From NCBI GenBank assembly GCA_023389095.1, contig JAEWFB010000353.1:1-17437 (forward strand): a stretch of 17,437 nucleotides of DNA. Direction: 5' to 3'. The position numbers and the translations under genes are program-made. This DNA comes from Actinomycetes bacterium. Its GTDB lineage: Bacteria; Actinomycetota; Actinomycetes; Actinomycetales; Dermatophilaceae. Below, in pieces: positions 6,812 to 14,098 of this stretch (position 1 is its first letter; every line of letters begins with the position of its first letter). The notes under the pieces are model-generated. The model was not told the origin of the DNA. It saw only the letters and a program-made list of their open reading frames with translations, and ran no database searches.

Positions 6812-7351
6812 TCAGGTGAGGGGCTTGGCGCACCAGACCTCGGCGTACGGGTCGTCGACGGTGAAGCAGGGCACCTCGGCGTAGCCGTGCCGGGTGTAGA
6901 GCGCCCGGGCCTCGACGAGGTCCAGGCGCGTGTCGAGACGGATCGTCGCGGCGCCGAGCGCCCGTGCCGCGTCCTCCGCGGCCGCGAGCAGCCGTGGGGC
7001 CAGGCCGGTTCCGCGCGCCTCGGGACGAACGAACATCCGCTTCAGCTCGCACACCGGCCCCTCCCCCGCAGTGGGCTGGGCCAGGTCGACGAGGCGCACA
7101 CCGACGCAGCCGCCGAGGCGCCCGGACTCGCCGCGGGCCACGACGAACGCACCTGTCGGCGCGGCGAGGTCGTTGCAAGGCATCGCCTGCCACGCCTCCT
7201 CGATCTCCTCCGGGGTCGACCGGCGCTCCTCGTGCAGGAGGAACCACCGGTCGGCGACGTCGACGAGGTAGTCGCGCAGGAGCTCGAGCGAGTCGGGTGC
7301 GTCGACGTCAGCGGGCTCGACCGACCACCGGACGTGCGACGCGAGGCTCAC
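6812..7351 (-). CDS. GNAT-family N-acetyltransferase
   Basis: A 179-residue acetyltransferase of the Gcn5-related family, transferring acetyl from acetyl-CoA to an unknown acceptor. Motif A is clear at about 105-121, with the pyrophosphate-binding RGTGLA at 113-118 and the following helix. The C-terminal YTRHGYAEVPCF segment (152-163) is the typical motif B region. The GTG start at 7351 overlaps the pepN stop in a GTGA, so translation is probably coupled to pepN. The reading frame stays open far upstream inside pepN, but residues before the GTG show no GNAT character. It is the last gene of the htpX-pepN-GNAT series. N-terminal acetylation of peptides or detoxification are possible roles, neither supported directly. 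Confidence 0.88.
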   Translation of the reverse strand: MSLASHVRWSVEPADVDAPDSLELLRDYLVDVADRWFLLHEERRSTPEEIEEAWQAMPCNDLAAPTGAFVVARGESGRLGGCVGVRLVDLAQPTAGEGPVCELKRMFVRPEARGTGLAPRLLAAAEDAARALGAATIRLDTRLDLVEARALYTRHGYAEVPCFTVDDPYAEVWCAKPLT

Positions 7352-9846
7352 GCGACGACGCCGAAGGTGCTCCGTGACTCGAGGGCCTCGCGCAGCTCGG
7401 CGTCGGCGTCGACGAGCGAGCGGCGCACCGCGGGCGTCAGGTCGTGGCGGCCGAGGGCGTCGGCGCTGAGGCGGGCGGTGTCGTCGGTGAAGACCTTCGG
7501 GAAGGCGACCAGGACGACCCGCGACAAGGCGTCCTCCCCGACCCAGCCCGACATCGCCGGGACGTCGACGAAGTAGCGCGACACGTAGTCCGCGACGAGC
7601 GCGTCGTCGGGCGCCATCCAGAACCCACGGGCCAGGTGCACCATCTCGTAGTTGGAGCGCCCGAGCCGTCCGGTCAGCTGCTCCCAGGCCCACGCCTTGT
7701 CGTCGGTCGTGGGCAGGGCCGCGCGGCACATCAGGGCGTTGAGGCCGCCCTGGAGCGTGTCGTCCTTGGCGCGGAACGCCTCGACGCCCGGGACGTCGAG
7801 CAGCCCGCGCGCGGCGAGGTTGCGCACGACGATCCACCGGAAGTCGCCGTCGTCGGACAGGCCCTCCGGCAGCTGGCTGCCGTCGGCCCAGGCGCGCAGG
7901 AGCGACTCGTCGTCGCTCGTGCCGGCGAGCAGCCGGGCCGCGGCCAGCGACTCGGTGGACCCCGCCGGTGCCTGCCCGAGCAGGGCGGTCGCCGCCGCGG
8001 CGAGGCGGGCGACCGCCTGGCCCTGGGCCGGACGCGGCACGAAGAACGGCACGATGCGGTGCTCCGCGTAGGCCGCCATGCGCGTCAGGATCGAGGAGTT
8101 GGTCTCGTGCGGCCAGGCGGCGTCGAAGACGTCGAGGAACGCATCGGGGGCGACGGACGCGCTGTGCACGCCGTCGATGAGCGAGGACCACACGACCGCG
8201 CGGGCCTGCGCGTCGGGCACCAGGGCCAGCTGGTCCGGCAGGGCCGCGACGGTGGCGTCCGACAGCCGAACCCGTGCCCACGTGAGGTCGGACGCGTTGG
8301 GCACGACGAGGGCCGGCGCGGCCTCGCCGACGAACGCGTCGAGCGGTCTCCGGTCCGTGGTGACCGTGGTCGACACCCGGCCCGCCTCGCGTCCGTCCGT
8401 CCACCCCGCGACGTCGAACGCGTGCGGCCGGTCGGCCGGGTGACCCGACGGGGCGCGGCGCACGACGGTGGCAGCCTCGACGACGCCACCTTCCTCGTCG
8501 AGCTCGACGGAGATCGTGTCGCGGTCGGCCGTCAGGAGCCAGCCCTTCGACCAGGCGGTGAGGTCCTTGCCGCCCGCCCGCTCGATGGCGCCGAGGAAGT
8601 CGGCGAGGGTGCCGTTGCCGTACGAGGTGTCGGAGAGGTAGGTGCGCACACCGCTGATGAAGGCGTCGTCGCCGACGTAGGCGATGAGCTGGCGCAGCGC
8701 GGCGGCACCCTTGGCGTAGGAGATGCCGTCGAAGTTCTGCAGGGCGCTCTGGGCGTCGAGGGCCTCGACCCCTGCGACCGGGTGGGTCGAGGGCGAGCGC
8801 TCGGCCCCGTAGCCCCACACCTTGCGCACGATCGAGGAGTCGACCCAGGCGTCGGAGTACTCGGTGGCGTCGACGAGGCAACGGTGGGACATGTACTCCG
8901 CGAACGACTCGTTGAGCCACAGGTCGTCCCACCACTTCATCGTCACGAGGTCGCCGAACCACATGTGCGACATCTCGTGGCTCACCGTGTTGGCGCGGGT
9001 CAGCAGCTCGTCGCGCGTCGCGGCTCCGCGGTAGAGGTACTGGTCGCGGAACGTGACGCAGCCGGGGTTCTCCATCGCGCCGGCGTTGAACTCGGGCACG
9101 AAGACCTGGTGGTACTCCCCGAACGGGTACCGGATCCCGAACAGCCCGTGGAAGTAGTCGAAGGAGCGCCTCGTGACGTCGAGGATCTCCGGGGCGTGCC
9201 GTTCCAGTGGCTCCTGGAGGGAGGCCCGGGCGTGGACGCCGAGCGGGATGCCGTCGTGCTCGGCCCGAACGGACACGTACGGCCCGGCGCAGACGGTCAC
9301 GAAGTAGGTGGCGAGCGGACGCGTGGTGGCCAGCACCCACGTGCCGGGCTCGACCTGCTCGGCCGCGCCGTTGCCGATGACGACCCAGTCGCGCGGCGCG
9401 CGGACCGTGAGGTCGTAGGGGGCCTTGAGGTCGGGCTGGTCGAAGCAGGCGAAGACGCTCGGGGCGGCGTCGAGGAAGAGGTGGCCGTAGACGTAGTCGC
9501 GTCCGTCGGCGGGGTCGGTGGCCCGGTGCAGGCCCTGGCCGTCGTGGCTGTACTCCATCGTGGCCACGACGACGAGCTCGTTGTCGTGGGCGAGCTCCGG
9601 GAGCTCGAGCCGTCCGTCGACGGCCCCGGCCGGGTCCAGGGCGACGCCGTTGAGGGTCGCGGCCTGCACCGAGCGGGCCTTGACGTCGACCCACGAGCCC
9701 TGCCCCGGCGTCGCGGACGTGAACCGCAGGGTCGCGCGCGAGCCGAAGACGTCGGGGCCCCGGTCGAGGTCGAGGTCGACCGTGTACGAGGTGACGGTGA
9801 GCCGCGAGGATCGCTCGCGTGCTTCGGCCAGGGTGAGACTGCGCAT
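7348..9846 (-). CDS. pepN: Aminopeptidase N, M1 family zinc metallopeptidase
   Basis: Cytosolic M1 aminopeptidase of 832 residues, near the usual length for actinobacterial PepN. It removes N-terminal amino acids from peptides in the last steps of protein turnover. The exopeptidase motif GAMEN is at 256-260. The zinc site is HEMSH (H290, E291, H294) plus E313 in NESFAE. The transition-state tyrosine is probably Y377. The C-terminal half is the helical ERAP1-C-like domain. ATG 9846 gives a family-typical N-terminus; no good Shine-Dalgarno sequence precedes it. It starts 49 bp after htpX on the same strand and overlaps the GNAT gene by 4 bp. Following a stress membrane protease, it would recycle peptides released by proteolysis, which is inference from order. 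Confidence 0.96.
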   Translation of the reverse strand: MRSLTLAEARERSSRLTVTSYTVDLDLDRGPDVFGSRATLRFTSATPGQGSWVDVKARSVQAATLNGVALDPAGAVDGRLELPELAHDNELVVVATMEYSHDGQGLHRATDPADGRDYVYGHLFLDAAPSVFACFDQPDLKAPYDLTVRAPRDWVVIGNGAAEQVEPGTWVLATTRPLATYFVTVCAGPYVSVRAEHDGIPLGVHARASLQEPLERHAPEILDVTRRSFDYFHGLFGIRYPFGEYHQVFVPEFNAGAMENPGCVTFRDQYLYRGAATRDELLTRANTVSHEMSHMWFGDLVTMKWWDDLWLNESFAEYMSHRCLVDATEYSDAWVDSSIVRKVWGYGAERSPSTHPVAGVEALDAQSALQNFDGISYAKGAAALRQLIAYVGDDAFISGVRTYLSDTSYGNGTLADFLGAIERAGGKDLTAWSKGWLLTADRDTISVELDEEGGVVEAATVVRRAPSGHPADRPHAFDVAGWTDGREAGRVSTTVTTDRRPLDAFVGEAAPALVVPNASDLTWARVRLSDATVAALPDQLALVPDAQARAVVWSSLIDGVHSASVAPDAFLDVFDAAWPHETNSSILTRMAAYAEHRIVPFFVPRPAQGQAVARLAAAATALLGQAPAGSTESLAAARLLAGTSDDESLLRAWADGSQLPEGLSDDGDFRWIVVRNLAARGLLDVPGVEAFRAKDDTLQGGLNALMCRAALPTTDDKAWAWEQLTGRLGRSNYEMVHLARGFWMAPDDALVADYVSRYFVDVPAMSGWVGEDALSRVVLVAFPKVFTDDTARLSADALGRHDLTPAVRRSLVDADAELREALESRSTFGVVA

Positions 9847-9895
9847 GGGAGGGAGCCTGCCAGATGGGACGGCCGGGCGGCGTCGGGATACCGCC

Positions 9896-10768
9896 TCAGT
9901 GCTGGACCGGACCGCCCGCCATCTGCTCGAGGCGCGCGATGCGGCGATCCATCGGCGGGTGCGTGGCCAGGAAGCGGGTGACGTCCTGCGCGCGGAACGG
10001 GTTGGCGATCATCATGTGGCTCGCGTTGACGATGTCCTGCTGGGGCGGCAGGGGCGCCCGCGCGACGCCGGTCTCGAGCTTGCGCAGGGCCGAGGCGAGG
10101 GCGAGCGGGTCGCCGGTCAGGGTGGCACCGTCCTCGTCGGCGTCGAACTCGCGGGTGCGGCTGATCGCCATCTGGATGAGGACCGCGGCGAGGGGGGCGA
10201 GCAGGCTCATGACGAGCAGGGCGAAGGGGTTGGGCCGGTCGTCGTCGTTGCCGCCGCCGAACATGCTCGTGAACATCAGCATCTGCCCGACGGAGGTGAT
10301 GACGCCGGCGACCGCGGCCGCCACCGAGCTGGTGAGGATGTCGCGGTTGTAGACGTGCATGAGCTCGTGGCCGAGGACGCCGCGCAGCTCGCGCTCGTCG
10401 AGCAGCTGCAGGATGCCCTCGGTGCAGCAGACGGCGGCGTTCTTCGGGTTGCGGCCGGTGGCGAAGGCGTTGGGCGCCTGGGTCGGCGAGATGTAGAGAC
10501 GCGGCATCGGCTTGCCGGCCCGGGTGGAGAGCTCGCGGACGATCCGGTACATCGCGGGTGCCTGCGCCTCGGACACCGGGTAGGCGTGCATGGCGCGGAT
10601 GGCGAGCTTGTCGGAGTTCCAGTAGCCGTAGAACGTCGTCGCGACGCCGATGAGCGCGAACACCCAGATGTAGCGCCCGCCACCGACGAGGGCACCGAGC
10701 CCGAGCAACAGGGCCCAGATCCCGCCGAACAGGGCAGCGGTCTTGAGCCCGTTGAAATGGTTGTGCAT
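9896..10768 (-). CDS. htpX: HtpX, M48-family membrane zinc protease
   Basis: Integral membrane metalloprotease of 290 residues, the normal length for HtpX. It cleaves misfolded or damaged membrane proteins on the cytoplasmic side. Two transmembrane helices lie near the N-terminus (about 10-30 and 33-50). The zinc motif is HELMH (H134, E135, H138), with E207 in REFDAD as the probable third ligand. Two further hydrophobic helices (about 144-168 and 182-202) lie between. The C-terminal THPPMDRRI (269-277) is conserved in the family. The ATG at 10768 has no Shine-Dalgarno sequence but lies 8 nt after an ECF-type -10, so the message is probably leaderless. Upstream repeats match those of the two-component locus at 872-927, suggesting joint control with HtrA. 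Confidence 0.96.
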   Translation of the reverse strand: MHNHFNGLKTAALFGGIWALLLGLGALVGGGRYIWVFALIGVATTFYGYWNSDKLAIRAMHAYPVSEAQAPAMYRIVRELSTRAGKPMPRLYISPTQAPNAFATGRNPKNAAVCCTEGILQLLDERELRGVLGHELMHVYNRDILTSSVAAAVAGVITSVGQMLMFTSMFGGGNDDDRPNPFALLVMSLLAPLAAVLIQMAISRTREFDADEDGATLTGDPLALASALRKLETGVARAPLPPQQDIVNASHMMIANPFRAQDVTRFLATHPPMDRRIARLEQMAGGPVQH

Positions 10769-10802
10769 GTCCGGTCAACGCGCGGCGCACGGACGCGGTT
10801 CC
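10769..10802 (-). promoter_or_regulatory. ECF-sigma-type promoter of htpX
   Basis: On the minus strand GGAACC (10802-10797), a 16-bp spacer and CGTT (10780-10777) match the extracytoplasmic sigma consensus used by SigE/SigH/SigR-type factors (GGAA, about 18 bp, GTT). The ATG of htpX follows 8 nt after CGTT. Taking the A as +1 places CGTT at -12 to -9 and GGAACC at -34 to -29. The layout is textbook, and mycobacterial htpX is, as I recall, in the SigE regulon. Confidence 0.65.
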
Positions 10803-10835
10803 CCCGGCTGTGCGTTGGCTGGGAGTCGGCGTGAC
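10803..10835 (-). promoter_or_regulatory. 11-bp repeats upstream of htpX matching the response-regulator box
   Basis: Read on the minus strand, three consecutive 11-bp units abut the -35 element: GTCACGCCGAC (10835-10825), TCCCAGCCAAC (10824-10814) and GCACAGCCGGG (10813-10803). The middle unit is identical to the unit at 917-927; with two flanking bases the match is 13 nt. The third unit keeps the CAGC core in phase. The block would occupy about -67 to -35 relative to a start at the htpX ATG, a normal place for an activator. Confidence 0.5.
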
Positions 10836-10859
10836 GCACACCACAACCGATGACGGTTC

Positions 10860-10894
10860 AACTACTACATGTCGTACTACGCACCGTAGTAGTT
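10860..10894. promoter_or_regulatory. Tandem BlaI/MecI-like palindromes
   Basis: TACTACA directly followed by TGTCGTA (10863-10876) is a 14-bp palindrome with one mismatch. TACTACG and CGTAGTA (10875-10881 and 10885-10891) form a perfect 7-bp inverted repeat around CAC. The outer ends, AACTACTAC (10860-10868) and GTAGTAGTT (10886-10894), also pair perfectly. The TACTACA half-site resembles operators of BlaI/MecI-family repressors. A possible -10, TAGTTT (10890-10895), overlaps the block, which would suit repression of the gene at 10957. Confidence 0.5.
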
Positions 10895-10956
10895 TCTGAG
10901 GTGTCAGGAACCGACCCGGGGAGACCACCCCGATCCTCACACCAGGAGGCGCAATC

Positions 10957-11568
10957 ATGCGCAAGACGCTCGACAGGCTCATCTCGTGGACCGGCCTCAT
11001 CGTGGCCGCCGTCCTGCTCGTCGCCGGAGGACTGATGACCTACGCGAGCAGCTTCATCGGCGACCAGGTCCAGCAGCAGCTGAGCCAGCAGGACATCACG
11101 ATGCCGTCCGCGGCCGCGATCGCGAAGATGGCCCCCGCCGACCAGGCCGCCCTGCAGCCGTGGGCCGACGGCCAGACGAAGATGACGACGGGCGCGCAGG
11201 CCAAGGCCTTCGCCGACCACTACATCCTCGTCCACATGAACGCCGCCTCGAACAACCGCACCTACGAGCAGGTCTCGGGTGAGTTCATGACCCTGTCCAA
11301 GGACGCCAACGCCGACCAGGCCAAGGTGGCCGATCTCGGCCAGCTGCGCCAGACCCTCTTCATGGGCAACACCCTGCGCGGCCTGCTCCTCAACGCCTAC
11401 GCCTTCGGCACCATGGGGACCGTCGCCGGCATCGCCGCCGTCGTGGCCTACGTGGGGGCCGGCCTGATCCTGGCTCTCAGCATCCTCGGCCTGCTGCACG
11501 CCAAGCGCGCCACCGACGCCGTGCGGCCCGCACCGTCGGCTCGGGACGAGGCCCTCGCCCTCAGCTGA
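10957..11568 (+). CDS. Conserved actinobacterial membrane protein, two transmembrane ends
   Basis: A 203-residue protein with one transmembrane helix at the start (about 12-33), an exported middle of about 110 residues and a hydrophobic C-terminal region (about 145-183) ending in a short cytoplasmic tail. The layout, with DIT near the first helix, a middle with a HxNAASNNRTYEQ-like segment and an LRGLLLNAYAFG approach to the last helix, recalls actinobacterial membrane proteins often mislabelled in databases as LigA ring-opening dioxygenase. I see no enzyme motif and would not use that name. AGGAGG at 10944-10949, 7 nt before the ATG, makes the start certain. It lies downstream of BlaI-like palindromes and diverges from htpX, so it is likely regulated, perhaps by cell-wall stress. 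Function is unknown. Confidence 0.85.
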   Translation: MRKTLDRLISWTGLIVAAVLLVAGGLMTYASSFIGDQVQQQLSQQDITMPSAAAIAKMAPADQAALQPWADGQTKMTTGAQAKAFADHYILVHMNAASNNRTYEQVSGEFMTLSKDANADQAKVADLGQLRQTLFMGNTLRGLLLNAYAFGTMGTVAGIAAVVAYVGAGLILALSILGLLHAKRATDAVRPAPSARDEALALS

Positions 11569-11586
11569 CCCGGACCCCACCGAGCC

Positions 11587-11618
11587 CGACCCCGCCGCTT
11601 CGAGGAGCGGCGGGGTCG
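11587..11618 (+). terminator. Terminator after the membrane-protein gene
   Basis: A perfect 13-bp stem (11587-11599 with 11606-11618) closes on a 6-nt loop, 18 bp after the stop at 11568. No U-tract follows, as elsewhere in the window. Confidence 0.75.
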
Positions 11619-11642
11619 CTCGCGCTCCGGCCCAGGACCGCT

Positions 11643-11682
11643 CCCTCCCCAGCCTCACCACCTGCTCCCACAGCGGGAGCAG
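11643..11682. repeat. 40-bp hairpin repeat, copy 1
   Basis: These 40 bp are identical to 11722-11761. The copy holds an 8-bp stem, CTGCTCCC and GGGAGCAG, around the loop ACAGC (11662-11682). Sequence beyond the stem has lost most of the pairing that copy 2 keeps, so this looks like a truncated or decayed version. Confidence 0.8.
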
Positions 11683-11721
11683 TGCGCGAGGAACCCGACC
11701 CCCACCGCCCGAGACACCCCA

Positions 11722-11769
11722 CCCTCCCCAGCCTCACCACCTGCTCCCACAGCGGGAGCAGGTGGTGAG
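11722..11769. repeat. 40-bp hairpin repeat, copy 2, with full 16-bp stem
   Basis: This is the second copy of the 40-bp sequence (11722-11761), 79 bp downstream of the first. The hairpin is complete: 11733-11748 pairs perfectly with 11754-11769 around the 5-nt loop ACAGC. It could be a small dispersed palindromic repeat or a strong terminator. It contains no gene I can support. Confidence 0.8.
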
Positions 11770-11897
11770 CCGGCGGCGGGGTCGCCCTGTGGACGGACCG
11801 GAGGCGGAAGCGTCCCCACGCGCCTGGCTGGGGATGACGCGGACAGCGTCGGGATGCCGTGCGCCAGAGTGGTCTCGCCACGATGCCAGGAGGGCCG

Positions 11898-12530
11898 ATG
11901 ACCGACGACGAGCCGGATGTCCCTGGCTACGTGCGCCGCGTCCGCCGGCTGGCCGACCTGAGCCAGCGAGAGCTCGCCGCACGCCTCGGCCTCTCCCGCG
12001 CGCAGGTCGGGCGGCTGGAGACGGGCGAACGGGACGTCAGCGTCGGCACGCTGTCGAGGATCCTGCGCCTGGCCGGGCTGCGCCTCCAGGTCGTCGACGC
12101 GTCCGGCGCCGAGGTGCTGCCCGTCCCCTGGGACGTGCTTCGCGACCACGCCGACCGACATTTCCCGAGCCATCTCGACGTCACCGCCCCCGGCACGACC
12201 CCGGCCCACCGGGGCGCCGACCCCCGCAAGGGCAAGCCCGACGCCAAGGGCTGGTACACCCTGCGGGACCGCCGCGCCGAGAGCCGCGAACGACTGGGCA
12301 CCCAGCCCGACCATCCGACACCTGCAGGGCTGCGGCGGGCGCGCCTCGAGCCGCTCGCCCGCCGACGGGCCGAATGGCTCGAACGCCACGGTCCCGAACC
12401 GGAGCCGGAGTGCAGCTGCCTCGACGCCTGCTTCGAGGAGCTGTGCCTGCCCAGCTGCTCCTGTCAGTGCGAGCCCGACCGCCGCTGGCCCCCTCGCGGC
12501 CCTTCGGTGAACGAGCCCCAGGACCCGTGA
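11898..12530 (+). CDS. XRE-type helix-turn-helix protein with cysteine-rich tail
   Basis: A predicted DNA-binding protein of 210 residues. The N-terminal Cro/C1-type helix-turn-helix (about 11-66) contains LSQRELAARLGLSRAQVGRLETG, with the family's SQxxLA and RLExG signatures. A Pro/Arg-rich middle (about 90-165) has no assigned fold. The tail has seven cysteines in 20 residues (172, 174, 178, 183, 187, 189 and 191) and could bind metal or respond to oxidation. AGGAGGG at 11888-11894 lies 3-4 nt before the ATG at 11898, a short gap; an in-frame ATG at 11883 lies before this site and is less likely. The gene faces nuoN with only 17 bp between stops. Upstream is a non-coding stretch with a terminator and two hairpin repeats. 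Targets are unknown. Confidence 0.8.
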   Translation: MTDDEPDVPGYVRRVRRLADLSQRELAARLGLSRAQVGRLETGERDVSVGTLSRILRLAGLRLQVVDASGAEVLPVPWDVLRDHADRHFPSHLDVTAPGTTPAHRGADPRKGKPDAKGWYTLRDRRAESRERLGTQPDHPTPAGLRRARLEPLARRRAEWLERHGPEPEPECSCLDACFEELCLPSCSCQCEPDRRWPPRGPSVNEPQDP

Positions 12531-12547
12531 CGCCCCCGACGTACGCG

Positions 12548-14098
12548 TCAGCCGAGAAGGCGCAGCAGGACGTCCGGCTGGACGCTGACGACGACGAGCA
12601 CCGCGGCCGCGAGCACCAGGGCGGCCACCGCCACCCGTCCGCCCGATCGGCGCGGTGACACCGCCGCCCGGCCCGGTGCGTCCGGGGAGGACACGACGGG
12701 CCGCAGCCAGCGCAGGTACACCGCGACGCCGAGAACGGCGTTGGCCGCCGCGATGGCGGCCAGCCACACCCAGCCCTCGGCGACGACGGGCCGCAGGGCG
12801 ACCACCTTGCCGACGAGGCCGATGATGCCCGGCGGGAGACCCGCGAGCGAGGTCAGGGCCAGGGCGAGCGCTCCTGCACGCCACGGGCTGCGGCGCCACA
12901 GGCCCTCGTACCCGGACAGGCTGCGACCGTCGGCCGGACGCTCGCGCACCGTGACGGCCACGACGGCGAAGGCGACGAGCGTCGCGAGGACGTAGGTGAG
13001 CAGGTACGTCGCGCTCGCCCCGACGCCGAGGGCCGAGATGCTGACGAGGGGAAGCACGACCCACCCGGCCTGGGCGACGGTCGACCACGCGAGCAGCCGG
13101 ACGACGTCGTCCTGACGCAGGGCCAGGACGTTGCCGACCGTCATGCTCAGCGCCGCGAGCAGCGCGATCGACAGCAGCGCCGGGGTACCGAGCACCGACA
13201 CCGCCCGCAGGACCACGAGGAGCGCGGCGAGGGCCGCGATCTTCGAGACCGTCGCGAGGAACGTCGCGACGGGCAGCGGCGCCCCGGCGTACGCCGTGGG
13301 GGTCCACGCGTGGAAGGGAACGAGTGAGAGCTTGAAACCGACGCCGGCGAGCACGAGCACCGTCGCCAGCGACACGACCCCGGCCGAGACCGACGGGAGG
13401 ACGACCGGCGTGGGAGAACCTGTGGCCGCCTGGAAGGCCCCGCTCGTCGAGAGCGCGGCGTCCGGCGTCAGGAACGGGCTGCCCGTCGCCGCGTACCAGA
13501 GGGCCACCCCGAGCGTCAGCAGAGCGAACGACACGAGCGACATCACGAGCAGCTGGGTGGCGCCTGCGACGGCCGAACGGCGCCCGGACAGCGCCACGAG
13601 CACGACGACCGGCAGGGTCGCCAGCTCGAGCGCGACGAGCCACGTACCGACATCCCGGCTCGCCGCCACGACGACCGTTGCGGCGAGGGCCGCGAGCAGC
13701 AGCACCACCTGCACCGGCTCGGACGCCGGGCCGTGCGCGCGGCGCCGGCGCGGCCGCGGCCAGGCCAGGGCCACGCACACGAGCGCGGCCACACCCGCGA
13801 CGAGCTGGAGCGCGCCGGTCAGGGCGTCGGCCTGCCAGAAGCACGTCGCGGGCAGCCCCTGGACGGTCGGCAGGGCCGAGCCGGTAGGAGTGGCGAGACA
13901 GAGCGTCGAACGGGTGTCGCCACCGGCGAGGCCGGGGACGGTCGCCGCGGCGGTGCCGAGCGCGGCCAGCGCCGCGATCGCCCAGGGCGTCCGCCGCAGC
14001 GTCGGCGCGACGAGGTCGGCGACGAGGACGAGCAGCACCCCCGCCACCGGCACGAGCGCCGGCAGGAGGACGGCGAGGTCGAGGCTCAGCCCGTTCAC
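12548..14098 (-). CDS. nuoN: NADH-quinone oxidoreductase subunit N
   Basis: Antiporter-like membrane subunit of respiratory complex I, 516 residues, about 14 hydrophobic helices. It carries one of the proton-pumping channels. Key charged residues of the family are in place: E158 in LELATLP, K256 in GFKLSLVPFHAW, K286 in VSKIAA and K431 in GLVGKVVA. The GTG start at 14098 overlaps the nuoM stop in a GTGA, so translation is coupled; the longer open frame upstream lies inside nuoM and is not used. It is the last gene of the nuo operon, as usual. Its stop faces that of the helix-turn-helix gene 17 bp away, leaving no room for a normal terminator. Confidence 0.95.
   Translation of the reverse strand: MNGLSLDLAVLLPALVPVAGVLLVLVADLVAPTLRRTPWAIAALAALGTAAATVPGLAGGDTRSTLCLATPTGSALPTVQGLPATCFWQADALTGALQLVAGVAALVCVALAWPRPRRRRAHGPASEPVQVVLLLAALAATVVVAASRDVGTWLVALELATLPVVVLVALSGRRSAVAGATQLLVMSLVSFALLTLGVALWYAATGSPFLTPDAALSTSGAFQAATGSPTPVVLPSVSAGVVSLATVLVLAGVGFKLSLVPFHAWTPTAYAGAPLPVATFLATVSKIAALAALLVVLRAVSVLGTPALLSIALLAALSMTVGNVLALRQDDVVRLLAWSTVAQAGWVVLPLVSISALGVGASATYLLTYVLATLVAFAVVAVTVRERPADGRSLSGYEGLWRRSPWRAGALALALTSLAGLPPGIIGLVGKVVALRPVVAEGWVWLAAIAAANAVLGVAVYLRWLRPVVSSPDAPGRAAVSPRRSGGRVAVAALVLAAAVLVVVSVQPDVLLRLLG

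Noticed and set aside
7444..9981. A long plus-strand open frame opposite pepN
   Set aside because: The real gene on the other strand has complete M1 peptidase motifs; the plus-strand translation is compositionally biased and matches nothing.
10957..11568. LigA-type ring-opening dioxygenase
   Set aside because: This label is sometimes attached to similar proteins, but the sequence is a membrane protein with no metal-binding or dioxygenase motif.
11830..11841. CCCCAGCC-like sequence on the minus strand before the helix-turn-helix gene, similar to the 11-bp box
   Set aside because: It lacks the AAC part and phased neighbours; CCCAGCC is common in GC-rich DNA.
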